Shown here one piece after another: positions 27,235-34,810 of a stretch of DNA of 64,000 nt. The DNA is from JBHJGM01 sp050331815 (GTDB lineage Bacteria; Verrucomicrobiota; Verrucomicrobiia; Opitutales; JBHJGM01): contig JBHJGM010000008.1 in assembly GCA_050331815.1 (NCBI GenBank), positions 1 through 64,000 of the forward strand. The letters run 5' to 3'. Below the pieces are notes generated by a model. The model did no database searches and was not told the origin of the DNA. It saw only the letters and a program-made list of their open reading frames with translations. Position 1 is the first letter of the stretch, and each line of letters begins with the position of its first letter. The position numbers and the translations under genes are program-made.

Positions 27235-28104
27235 ATGAGCACCGATACCCCTCGACTCGTCTGCCGTGGCCAGGGACAACCCGCTGAAGGCCCCACCTGG
27301 TGGGCCGAGCGCAAGCTGCTGGTGTGGGTCGACATCGGTCATTGCCTCGTCAATCTGTTTAATCCTCAGAGCGGGGAAAATCGCGAGATCACCCTACCCT
27401 GCCCGGTGGGGACCGCGGTCCCCACCACCGGCAACAATCTGGTCTGCGCCACCCGCGATGGCTTCATGCGGCTGGATGTCGACACAAACGAGATCACCCC
27501 GCTGACCGATCCCGAGGGAGACCAGCCCGACAATCGCTTCAACGACGGCAAGGCCGGACCCGATGGGCGCCTGTATGCCGGCACGATGGCCAAAAACGCT
27601 GGCGGTGCCTTCTATGTGCTCGAACGCGACGCACAAACCTATCGCAAGCTTTTCGACGGCGTCACCTGCTCCAACGGCCTGGCCTGGAGCGCCGACGAGC
27701 GGCTGTTCTACTACATCGACACGCCAACCGGGCGCGTGGACGTTTTCGCCTTCGACAAGGAAAACGGCACCCTCTCGAACCGGCGCACCTGTTTTGAAAT
27801 TCCCAAAGACAAAGGGCACCCCGATGGCATGTGCATCGACGACGAAGGCATGCTCTGGGTGGCCCTCTGGAGCGGCTGGGGCGTGCGGCGCTACCATCCC
27901 GGCACCGGCGAGGAGTTGGCTTTTATCGAGTTACCCGCGCAAAACGTGACTTGCCCCGCCTTTGGTGGCAGCGATTTCAAAACCCTCTACATTTCGACTG
28001 CCCTGGCCCCCGAATCCGAGCGCGAAAAGCAGCCCGAATCCGGCGGGATCTTTGCGGTGGATCTGGAGGTCAGCGGCCCGGCACCCTTTCTTTTCGACGG
28101 CTGA
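27235..28104 (+). CDS. SMP-30/gluconolactonase family lactonase
   Basis: 289 residues from the ATG at 27235. Six-bladed propeller protein with the metal-binding set of the SMP-30/gluconolactonase/LRE family: Glu in AEGPTWW (about residue 18), Asn in CSNGLAWS (about 144) and Asp in HPDGMCIDDEGMLW (about 195). Hydrolyses a sugar lactone to the sugar acid, a normal step after a sugar 1-dehydrogenase. It fits a fucose- or arabinose-type oxidative route next to the sulfatase and isomerase-like genes. No signal peptide, so cytoplasmic. A DeoR regulator follows. Confidence 0.88.
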   Translation: MSTDTPRLVCRGQGQPAEGPTWWAERKLLVWVDIGHCLVNLFNPQSGENREITLPCPVGTAVPTTGNNLVCATRDGFMRLDVDTNEITPLTDPEGDQPDNRFNDGKAGPDGRLYAGTMAKNAGGAFYVLERDAQTYRKLFDGVTCSNGLAWSADERLFYYIDTPTGRVDVFAFDKENGTLSNRRTCFEIPKDKGHPDGMCIDDEGMLWVALWSGWGVRRYHPGTGEELAFIELPAQNVTCPAFGGSDFKTLYISTALAPESEREKQPESGGIFAVDLEVSGPAPFLFDG

Positions 28105-28175
28105 GAACACTCACGCGCAGCTCGCAGTCTCGCCCTTTCTGACTCAATCGCGCCTTGCCGACCACAAACCGCAAC

Positions 28176-28955
28176 GTGACGCACAAGCAGCGCCTCGACC
28201 TGATCGAGCGCTACATCCGCGAGCATAAGTACGCGGATCTGCACACGCTGGCCAGTGAGTTCGACATCAGCCTTTCGACGGTGCGCCGCGCCCTTAACGA
28301 GTTGGAGGGCAAAGGCCTGCTGCGGCGTCACCACGGCGGGGCCAGCCTCGTCGATGAGGAAAACGGCAGCGGCGGCTACGATTTCATCACTCAGGACGCC
28401 CGTCAGGCCGCCGAAAAAAACGCCATCGCCCGCTACGTGGCATCCACCATCCAAAACGGCATGACCGTCCTGCTCGACGGAGGCACCACTACCTACGCCG
28501 TCGCGCGGCACCTGACCGAAAAGCGTCTGGTCATCATCACCAATTCGCTACCGATCGCGGCCCTATTTTCAGAGATCGGAGCCTCCGAAACCATCGTCAC
28601 CGGCGGCACCGTCTACCACCGCTTGGGCATTCTTTACGGGCCCACCTGCGAGATGGCGTTGTCCCAAGTGCATGCCGATGTAGCGATCCTGGGCGCGGCG
28701 GGCGTCACCGCCGAAGGTATCTGGAACAACAACACCTTTATCATCGCCTTCCAGCGACTCATGCGCAAAGCCGCCGACAAGGTTTTCTACGTCTTTGACC
28801 ACACCAAGTTCGAGCGGCGCGCCTTGAGCCTCTCCTGCGGGCTGGACCCCAGCTTTTTGGCCATTACCGACTCCAAGCCCCCCGCCACCTTGAGCACGTC
28901 CTTGCGCGAAGCAGGCACGGAACTCGTCGTGGCCCCCGAGTCCAAACGCACCTAG
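28176..28955 (+). CDS. DeoR family transcriptional regulator
   Basis: 259 residues from a GTG at 28176 (MTHKQRLDLIERYI is a typical DeoR start); a TTG at 28155 adds seven residues. An N-terminal winged helix-turn-helix (ADLHTLASEFDISLSTVRRALNELEGKGLLRRHHGG, residues about 18-53) is followed by the DeoRC sugar-phosphate sensor domain with VLLDGGTTTYAVARHL and NSLPIAALF. Such proteins usually repress sugar catabolism operons and are released by a phosphorylated intermediate. Its position suggests control of the 23.3-28.1 kb block, perhaps through the divergent 24874-25030 spacer. Confidence 0.9.
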   Translation: MTHKQRLDLIERYIREHKYADLHTLASEFDISLSTVRRALNELEGKGLLRRHHGGASLVDEENGSGGYDFITQDARQAAEKNAIARYVASTIQNGMTVLLDGGTTTYAVARHLTEKRLVIITNSLPIAALFSEIGASETIVTGGTVYHRLGILYGPTCEMALSQVHADVAILGAAGVTAEGIWNNNTFIIAFQRLMRKAADKVFYVFDHTKFERRALSLSCGLDPSFLAITDSKPPATLSTSLREAGTELVVAPESKRT

Positions 28956-28994
28956 CGGCTTGACGCCCGCACTGGCCTGGCAAGCGTTCGCTGC

Positions 28995-29849
28995 ATGGCA
29001 GTGGACGGATGCAAACACCACGCGAACCGGCGCGTCTGGGAATCCTGGGCACCACGCTGGAGTGAGGCGACCGAGCGGCGAGCTCTTTGGAAACGCGCGC
29101 TTAATGAGCCCAGCTGCGTTCTCGGGGCGTGTGAATTGGCCTACCTGGGCCCGATTGAGGGCTTGCGCGTGGCAGTGCTGGGCAGCGGTGACAACGAGGC
29201 GGCCTTTGCCCTGGTCGGCCTGGGCGCGCGTGTCACCTCTGTGGATGTTGCCCAGGGTCAGTTGGATGCCGCCCGGCAGCGGGCCACGTCCGTCGGCGTG
29301 GAAATGGAATTCGTGCGGGCCGACGTGACGGACCTGAGTGCGCTCGCTGACGCCAGTTTCGACCTTGTGTACACCGGCGGGCATGTGGCCGTCTGGGTCT
29401 CGGACCTGCCGCTGTACTACCGCGAGGCGGGGCGTATTCTCCGACCAAGCGGACGCTTCCTCGTGAACGAATACCACCCTATTCGCCGCATCTGGCGCGA
29501 GCGGGCGGACCGGCTGGAAATCGAGCGCAGCTACTTCGATCGCGCGCCCGCCATGTACGAGACGGATTCAGCGGCGGCCAAAAGCACAGTCGGCACGTTT
29601 CTCAACTACCAGTTTCATTACACGGTGGCGGATTATTACCGCTCGGTGCAATTCGCTGGCTGCACCGTGGAAGCCCTTGAAGAGTGGTCTGATCACACGG
29701 AGCCCTGGGAACATGCGCCACTGAAAGGCCTGCCGCACTGGTTGATGCTGGGCGCTCGAAAAACAGGTGCAGCGATCCCTATAACCCCTTCGGCGACAAC
29801 GGTTACAGAATCGTATCGACGCGGCATTTTTGCGCGAAATATGGAGTAG
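28995..29849 (+). CDS. Class I SAM-dependent methyltransferase
   Basis: 284 residues. The SAM-binding motif I is VAVLGSGDNEAAFALVGLGA followed by the acidic strand VTSVDVAQGQLDAA, then FVRADVTDLSALADASFDLVYTGGHVAVWV, as in the methyltransferase 11/25 group. The C-terminal part with FHYTVADYYRSVQFAGCTVEALEEW probably shapes the acceptor pocket. Target unknown: small molecule or lipid are both possible. It lies 39 bp after the DeoR gene and may be the last gene of that transcript, which would then end at the hairpin at 29985-30024. Confidence 0.85.
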   Translation: MAVDGCKHHANRRVWESWAPRWSEATERRALWKRALNEPSCVLGACELAYLGPIEGLRVAVLGSGDNEAAFALVGLGARVTSVDVAQGQLDAARQRATSVGVEMEFVRADVTDLSALADASFDLVYTGGHVAVWVSDLPLYYREAGRILRPSGRFLVNEYHPIRRIWRERADRLEIERSYFDRAPAMYETDSAAAKSTVGTFLNYQFHYTVADYYRSVQFAGCTVEALEEWSDHTEPWEHAPLKGLPHWLMLGARKTGAAIPITPSATTVTESYRRGIFARNME

Positions 29850-29853
29850 GTGT

Positions 29854-30024
29854 TGCGAATGTTACATTACGGTGATCCAGGCGCATTCGCATCGACAAAT
29901 AGGGGATTTGCTGAGAGCATCTAATCAACGAGGAAAACACTTTTACGCTTTCTGGCGGTCTGCCAGATATTGGGGTAACTATAAGAAGCCGTCCTTCTTT
30001 TTGGGGTGAGAAGGGCGGCTTTTT
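29854..30024 (+). other. Structured intergenic RNA candidate (3' UTR or small RNA)
   Basis: The 135 bases between the methyltransferase stop and the terminator contain a perfect 8-bp inverted repeat (29854-29861 with 29884-29891), a 6-bp hairpin (29951-29956 with 29962-29967) and the final terminator stem. This is more pairing than an ordinary spacer. It could be a long 3' UTR or an independent small RNA; I see no sure promoter. Confidence 0.25.
29986..30024 (+). terminator. Rho-independent terminator
   Basis: Arms of 13 bp at 29986-29998 and 30009-30021 (one G-U pair), loop of 10 bases, followed by T5 on the plus strand. It ends plus-strand transcription 135 bp after the methyltransferase gene. 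On the minus strand the following sequence is not T-rich, so it is a weak terminator in that direction. Confidence 0.8.
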
Positions 30025-30037
30025 ATGTGCGATTTTG

Positions 30038-31222
30038 TTAGGAGTCCGCCGCCTTTTCCGGCGTATCAGTATCATCAGATGACTCCAAATTCGCTTCCCC
30101 ATCAGCTGCGGTATCTGATTCCGCATCTACCGGAGTTTCTGCCGCTTCCACCGCGGGCTGCTCCGGTGCGGGCTCCTCGGCCTCGGTATTAGCTTCTGCA
30201 ACAAGGTTGGCGATTTCATCGGGGTCGAGTGTCCCGCCGGCGGCGTCCGTGGAGCTTTCAGCGGCTTCGGATGGGTCATCCGCAGCGGCATCAGGCGCGG
30301 CTGTCGATTCGGCAGCTGCCGCGGCAGCTGGTTCAGCCGACTCGACCGGGGCGGCTTTTTCGATGCGGTTGCCGGCGGCGTCGATTTCATGAATGCCCAT
30401 CCAGTCCATGATCGAATCGAGACTACCCGCGTGCGGTCCTTCGTCTTCCTCTTCGAACGCCGCTTCCGCATCTTCTGCGTCCATTTCACCCACGGGCTCG
30501 ACACCCATGTCGGCGAAGGCAGCGTTGAGCGAGGCCTGGTCGCAGGCATCGGCACGTCCGCCACGCCGGCCCCTGGAGCCCAAAGCCCCAAATGCGGCAT
30601 TGGCGGCGCGTTCCATTTCCTCGCGCTGGCGGATCTCCGACAGATCGAGCATCATGCCGAAATGCCGGCTGGCCATCTCCGCCAGGTTGATGGCGGCCTC
30701 GCCGAGATCGCGCACCTCGTTGATCACGAGCAAGGTGGAATGCCAGCGGTTGGCCGGCAGGTGTCCGAGGCGGCAGCGAAACGCACCTCCGGAAGCACTT
30801 TGTTGCACACGCGTGATGGACAGTGAGGCCAGTGGATTTTTGTCCACCGCGTCATCCAGACCACCGTCCAGTTCGGTGGCGGAAATGGTCAGGGTGGCCG
30901 CGTTGCGTCGAAAATCGATGGAACGGCTGCGCTCGACCTGAAGCTCACTTTTTGCCTCCGAAACGGCAGGGTCCGGCTGGCCGGGGGGTGCCGTCTCCGA
31001 GGTCACAACCGTAGCTGGCTCGGTCACCGTCGCCGCCTTATTGGCCGCGGACGGTGCAGGCTGGCATGCATTGAGTAGCTCGCGCGCCCACGACGCCATG
31101 AGTCCCTCGCTGAGCAGACGCTCGGTGCGTTCCAGCAAACTGAAGGCGGTCAGGCGATTGTCCTTCATTTCGGAGGCGCTGAAACTGCTCAGGCGTTCGG
31201 GTTTTTTCGATGAAACGGGCAC
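30038..31222 (-). CDS. Unrecognised protein with long acidic Ala/Glu tail
   Basis: 394 residues, not recognised. The N terminus (residues 1-60) is helical (LLERTERLLSEGLMASWARELL) with one cysteine, then a Thr/Pro/Ala-rich linker. Residues about 95-215 look like a folded domain (ATLTISATELDGG; FRCRLGHLPANRWHSTLLVINEVRDLGEAAINLAEMASRHFGMML). The last 170 residues are low-complexity, very acidic and rich in alanine, surely disordered. No signal peptide. It ends a minus-strand run of four genes (33.9-30.0 kb) and lies 32 bp after a small FlgN-like gene. Function unknown; flagellar or envelope scaffold roles are only guesses. Confidence 0.6.
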   Translation of the reverse strand: MPVSSKKPERLSSFSASEMKDNRLTAFSLLERTERLLSEGLMASWARELLNACQPAPSAANKAATVTEPATVVTSETAPPGQPDPAVSEAKSELQVERSRSIDFRRNAATLTISATELDGGLDDAVDKNPLASLSITRVQQSASGGAFRCRLGHLPANRWHSTLLVINEVRDLGEAAINLAEMASRHFGMMLDLSEIRQREEMERAANAAFGALGSRGRRGGRADACDQASLNAAFADMGVEPVGEMDAEDAEAAFEEEDEGPHAGSLDSIMDWMGIHEIDAAGNRIEKAAPVESAEPAAAAAAESTAAPDAAADDPSEAAESSTDAAGGTLDPDEIANLVAEANTEAEEPAPEQPAVEAAETPVDAESDTAADGEANLESSDDTDTPEKAADS

Positions 31223-31254
31223 GTGGGGCTTCTAAAGATGGGTGCTGGGGTGGC

Positions 31255-31650
31255 TCAGCCAGTGGCGTAGGCGGTCTGTATACAGTTGGTGGTGAACGGC
31301 TGCGCGGCGCGGCGGCTGTGCTGGGGCATGGTGCAGGGCAGCAGCAGGCGCTCGTTTTCACGATCCAGGTGCAGGATCTTCATCAGCTTGCGCTGTACAA
31401 GCCGCAGCAGCTCACGCTCATCGGCGGAACCGGCTTTTTTGCCCAGCGCATTGAGGCTGCGCAACTGCCGGAGCGAATCCTCCAGCACGCCCAGCAACTT
31501 TTCCTTACGCTGCAAAATCTCGGTGTCGGGCAGGCGGCCCTCCCGGCGCAGCATTGTATTCTCGGCCTGGAGTATGCGGTAAACTTCGTCGCACAGCGCC
31601 AAATGGTGGCGCAGGGCGATCTCGGGTGTGGATACGTCGGTGGATAGCAT
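31255..31650 (-). CDS. Small coiled-coil protein, possibly FlgN-like
   Basis: 131 residues, largely helical. The pattern ENTMLRREGRLPDTEILQRKEKLLGVLEDSLRQL, with an E-I-L-x-x-K-E-K-L-L core, resembles flagellar export chaperones of the FlgN type, which keep hook-associated proteins soluble; however, length and C terminus (CTMPQHSRRAAQPF) are not diagnostic. It lies 37 bp downstream of the TPR gene on the same strand and 32 bp before the acidic-tail protein. If the chaperone idea is right, the surrounding genes would be part of a motility region, in line with the nonulosonate cluster further right. Confidence 0.45.
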   Translation of the reverse strand: MLSTDVSTPEIALRHHLALCDEVYRILQAENTMLRREGRLPDTEILQRKEKLLGVLEDSLRQLRSLNALGKKAGSADERELLRLVQRKLMKILHLDRENERLLLPCTMPQHSRRAAQPFTTNCIQTAYATG

Positions 31651-31687
31651 GGTAGCGTAGGTAAATTATGGATACGAACAGTCGTAC

Positions 31688-33136
31688 TCAGTAGGAGCCA
31701 GGCGGCACGCCCACAACGGCTTCCTCAGGGATCTGGCTCGGACGTTTGAGCAGTTCGATTTCGTTGTTTTTCAAATCATTGAGCTGACGGCGCGTGTGGT
31801 CGGCCCACTGCACATGGTTGAGCCGCCAGCCGGCCATATCCTGCAGGGCCAGCAGACTTTCGTTGGGCTGGTAGCCTTCGGTCTCGATGCCCTCACCGGT
31901 GGAGAGCATCGCGTAGGCGTCACGAGCTTTTGGATACATGCCCAGACGCTCAAAACACAGGCCCATCTGGTAGATCACCGGCCACTGCCATTCCGGATCG
32001 GCACTGAGCGGGGCCATCGCCTGGTAAATTTTTAACGCACTGTAAAAGTCGCCCTTCTCATAATATTCGTTGGCCATTTGGTTGGCCGCCTTTTTTTGCC
32101 AGTACATCCAGATGCGTTGATCGCTGGCAGCAGCCACGCTTTTGTGGCGCAACAACCGCATCACCTGGTCCATCGACTTCTCCGGCTGGTTGGTGTTGCG
32201 GTAGGCGGTTGCCAGAAGGTAGTGGCTCTCGGGGGCAAGGTGGCTCTCGGGGTAGTCGGCCAGAAACTGCTCCAGCCCAAGGATCACGCCCGGATGATCG
32301 TGGCGCAGGTGGTGGATGTACGCGTCCTTGAAGGCGACGCGCTCCCGCTCGTTGTCGTCCAAATCGAGGCGCATGACGCGGCCGTAAAACTTGGCCGCCT
32401 GGTCGTAATCGCCATTCATGAAATAGGTCTCGGCGATCTCCAACTGGGCCTGCTGCGAAAGCTCGCGGTACAGCGGAATGCTTTCCTCGGGGATGCTCAG
32501 CGAGACATTGAGCACATTGTAGAAGCGCGCCACAGCGGTGCGGGTGGCACCCATTTCACGGTACAAGTGACCCAGGCGCAGAAAAATCTGAGGCAGGCGC
32601 GGGTCGTGGGGATACATCTCTGAAAACTTTTCGTAGACAGCGGCCATTTTCGCGCGCTGACCCGACATTTCGTACATGTAGGCAACCTCCAGCATGAGGC
32701 TTTTGTGCAGGTCGGTGGACACATGCAGCACGAGCGTCTGCTGATAAAACTGTTCCGCCTCGGCGAAGCTGCGTTGGCGCAAGGCCAGGCGCGCCTGCCG
32801 CATGAGCTTCTGTACACGCTCACGTTCGTCCTCCAGGATTTGCGGGTCGGACTCGGCGAGCTCCCGCGCGGTGGGCACCAGGGCGGTGTGCTGATCGAGG
32901 GTCGGCGTGGCCAGGGCCGCCTGCATGGCATCGCTCGAGGCATCCGTTTCGGAGTCCTCAAGCGTCAACGGAATGATGTTGCTACGAAGGTCCGCAGTGG
33001 TCGGCAGGTGCATCACATCCTGCGGCGGACCGTGGCCGGTGGCCTTACGAATCGCCGTTTCCGTGGCCTGCACAACCCCAACGGTTATCCCCAAAGCCGC
33101 TGACGTCAGACAGATTTTCAGACAATGCTTATTCAC
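31688..33136 (-). CDS. TPR-repeat protein with membrane/signal anchor
   Basis: 482 residues from a GTG at 33136 that overlaps the upstream stop (GTGAATAA), chosen because it precedes a basic start and hydrophobic core (LKICLTSAALGITVGVV). A stretch of 85 residues with DPQILEDERERVQKLMRQARLAL leads into about seven helical repeats of TPR type (FAEAEQFYQQTLVLH; YDQAAKFYGRVMRLDL; YPKARDAYAML). No catalytic motif. Likely exported or anchored and used as a scaffold. Overlap with the preceding gene suggests translational coupling and a shared complex. A longer frame to 33253 runs inside the upstream gene. Confidence 0.75.
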   Translation of the reverse strand: MNKHCLKICLTSAALGITVGVVQATETAIRKATGHGPPQDVMHLPTTADLRSNIIPLTLEDSETDASSDAMQAALATPTLDQHTALVPTARELAESDPQILEDERERVQKLMRQARLALRQRSFAEAEQFYQQTLVLHVSTDLHKSLMLEVAYMYEMSGQRAKMAAVYEKFSEMYPHDPRLPQIFLRLGHLYREMGATRTAVARFYNVLNVSLSIPEESIPLYRELSQQAQLEIAETYFMNGDYDQAAKFYGRVMRLDLDDNERERVAFKDAYIHHLRHDHPGVILGLEQFLADYPESHLAPESHYLLATAYRNTNQPEKSMDQVMRLLRHKSVAAASDQRIWMYWQKKAANQMANEYYEKGDFYSALKIYQAMAPLSADPEWQWPVIYQMGLCFERLGMYPKARDAYAMLSTGEGIETEGYQPNESLLALQDMAGWRLNHVQWADHTRRQLNDLKNNEIELLKRPSQIPEEAVVGVPPGSY

Positions 33137-33866
33137 GTTCGTAAGTGGCACTGCTGGTGGCAGGCGCGGAGGCAGGACCAGCCCCCAGCGGCACGGCAAA
33201 CGGCACCTTGGCGGTCTCGACACCCTGCCTGGGCAGCTCGACCTGACGTTCAAACAAAATCAAAAACTCCTCCGGATCGACGAAGCCGTAATTGCCCTGG
33301 TAAGTCTGGAAATCCTGCGGCAAATCGGTGGGCATGGGCGGCCCTTCCGAAACGCGAAAGGTTCCGGGCAGGACGCCGGTCGCCGGCTCGGGTCCGGTAA
33401 ATGGATTTTCGGCAATTGAAAAGTCGCTCGTGCTTTCCGGGCCCAGGCCAAAGATCGGCCCGTCGTCGGGAAACGGATTTACGCTGCCTGGTGCCAAAGG
33501 CGCGTCTGCGGCTTCCGGCTCTTCGGGGAAAAAGCCGGGGCGTTCCAGCGACGGCGGCGGCCAGTATGGTGCCTCGGGCTGGGTGGTTTCCTCGCCAAAG
33601 CGCAGCCGCTTCATGCCCGCCTCGGGCAGGTAGCCGGGCTCGGCTTCCTGAGGGTTAAGCACGTCCCGATACCAGTAAGCGTCGGAAAGGCGCTCAAAGC
33701 CAAAGAAGGTCAGCGCCTTTTCCTGACGCGTACGCAGGCCGTTGAAGGTACGCGGCACATGCGGCGCAGCCGAGGCAAGGGTCGAGCCCCCAAAGCACAC
33801 GAACAGAAGGAGCAGGCAGGCGCGGGTTGGAGTCAGAAGTCGCACAATAAAAATCCGTTGGCACAC
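33129..33866 (-). CDS. Exported proline-rich protein of unknown function
   Basis: 245 residues. A signal peptide (ACLLLLFVCFGGSTLASA, cut near residue 34) is followed by a helical piece (RTRQEKALTFFGFERLSDAYWYRDVL) and then a long proline-, glutamate- and glycine-rich region (for example YWPPPSLERPGFFPEEPEA) with little predicted structure. A final segment (YQGNYGFVDPEEFLILFERQVELP) looks more folded. I do not recognise the family. It begins the four-gene minus-strand run and overlaps the TPR gene by eight bases, so the two proteins are likely partners outside the cytoplasm. Confidence 0.65.
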   Translation of the reverse strand: MCQRIFIVRLLTPTRACLLLLFVCFGGSTLASAAPHVPRTFNGLRTRQEKALTFFGFERLSDAYWYRDVLNPQEAEPGYLPEAGMKRLRFGEETTQPEAPYWPPPSLERPGFFPEEPEAADAPLAPGSVNPFPDDGPIFGLGPESTSDFSIAENPFTGPEPATGVLPGTFRVSEGPPMPTDLPQDFQTYQGNYGFVDPEEFLILFERQVELPRQGVETAKVPFAVPLGAGPASAPATSSATYERE

Positions 33867-33987
33867 GACGCCGCAAAATGCTGAAGCGCCAACATGGATA
33901 GTCGTCCATGGACCCCGGGAACTTTACGTGCCGCCGAAGGGGATTCCCACCGAGGTCGCGCCGGAATAAGACCGGAGCCGCCCGTTT

Positions 33988-34542
33988 TCAGGCCCACGCG
34001 GGCGGCGCGCCCCGGGCCAGTCGGTAAACTGCCTCGTAATCGTCCTGCGTGTGCACGTCAATCGTGCCCGCGCGCTCATCTTCAAAGCGATGCGCAGAAA
34101 TGTCCCAGGGATTGTCGTAAGTGCACAGGCGCTCGACCGTCTGGGCCCACACGGCAACCGGCTCGGAGAGTGACTCACCGTGCAGGGCGGCCAGTTCAAC
34201 CGCGCGATCGATCACCGCGATTTCGCACAAGGGGAAGTTGATGTTAAGGTTTACGTGGATGTCGCACGGAAAGTGAGCCACGATATGCTGGAAGACGGGT
34301 ACAGACGGTACCTCGTCGCGTGCGAGATCTTCCGGGCGTCGCAAGACCTGCGCACCAAAGTCGCGGGCCACCTGGGCCACGAGCTCGCTCTCGGTAGAGA
34401 CCACCACCTCGTCGACGGATTCGGCTTCCACCAGCTTGCGCACGCCCAGCCCCAGCATGGGCACCCCGCCAAAGGGCAGCAGATTTTTATAGGGAAGCCG
34501 CTTGCTGCCAAGACGGGCGATGACCGAGCCGATAACCTTCAT
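33988..34542 (-). CDS. Acylneuraminate cytidylyltransferase-like protein (NeuA/PseF type)
   Basis: 184 residues with the nucleotidyltransferase start IGSVIARLGSKRLPYKNLLPFGGVPMLGLGVRKL, the KxLxxGxxPM signature of CMP-sialic acid synthetase-like enzymes, then VDEVVVSTESELVAQVARDFGAQVLRRPEDLA. It activates a nine-carbon sugar acid with CTP in known members. It is about 40-50 residues shorter than usual PseF/NeuA proteins but ends cleanly (DDYEAVYRLARG). About 4 kb away lies a pseudaminic acid cluster lacking its own pseF, so this is a candidate for that step. The 100 or so bases between it and the proline-rich gene suggest co-transcription. Confidence 0.72.
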   Translation of the reverse strand: MKVIGSVIARLGSKRLPYKNLLPFGGVPMLGLGVRKLVEAESVDEVVVSTESELVAQVARDFGAQVLRRPEDLARDEVPSVPVFQHIVAHFPCDIHVNLNINFPLCEIAVIDRAVELAALHGESLSEPVAVWAQTVERLCTYDNPWDISAHRFEDERAGTIDVHTQDDYEAVYRLARGAPPAWA

Positions 34543-34599
34543 GATTCGCTTAACCTCAGTATTCGTAAGGGTTCGCGAGCGATTAACCTAAAGATTTGG

Positions 34600-34628
34600 T
34601 TGATCAGAAATTTTTAACATTCTGTAAA
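34600..34628 (+). promoter_or_regulatory. Candidate sigma-70-type promoter in divergent spacer
   Basis: TTGATC at 34600-34605 and TGTAAA at 34623-34628 with a 17-base spacer in an AT-rich stretch between the cytidylyltransferase and the sigma-54 activator. Each box matches the consensus at four of six positions, so this is only a candidate for the activator gene start about 180 bp downstream. The rest of the 268-bp spacer shows no gene. Confidence 0.3.
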
Positions 34629-34810
34629 AATGGGTGCGTAGGCAATTTTTGCTTCACACAAGCCCTTCTTTGAATCATCAGATTTCCGATAGGAAGTAGG
34701 AACATTTTGCCGCATTGCGTTGGTGATGTGGTGGGAATCTATTTTTACAATTTAATCACACGACCGGCGTGGTGTCTTTGTCACCAAGCTGAGTCAATCT
34801 CATATTCCTG

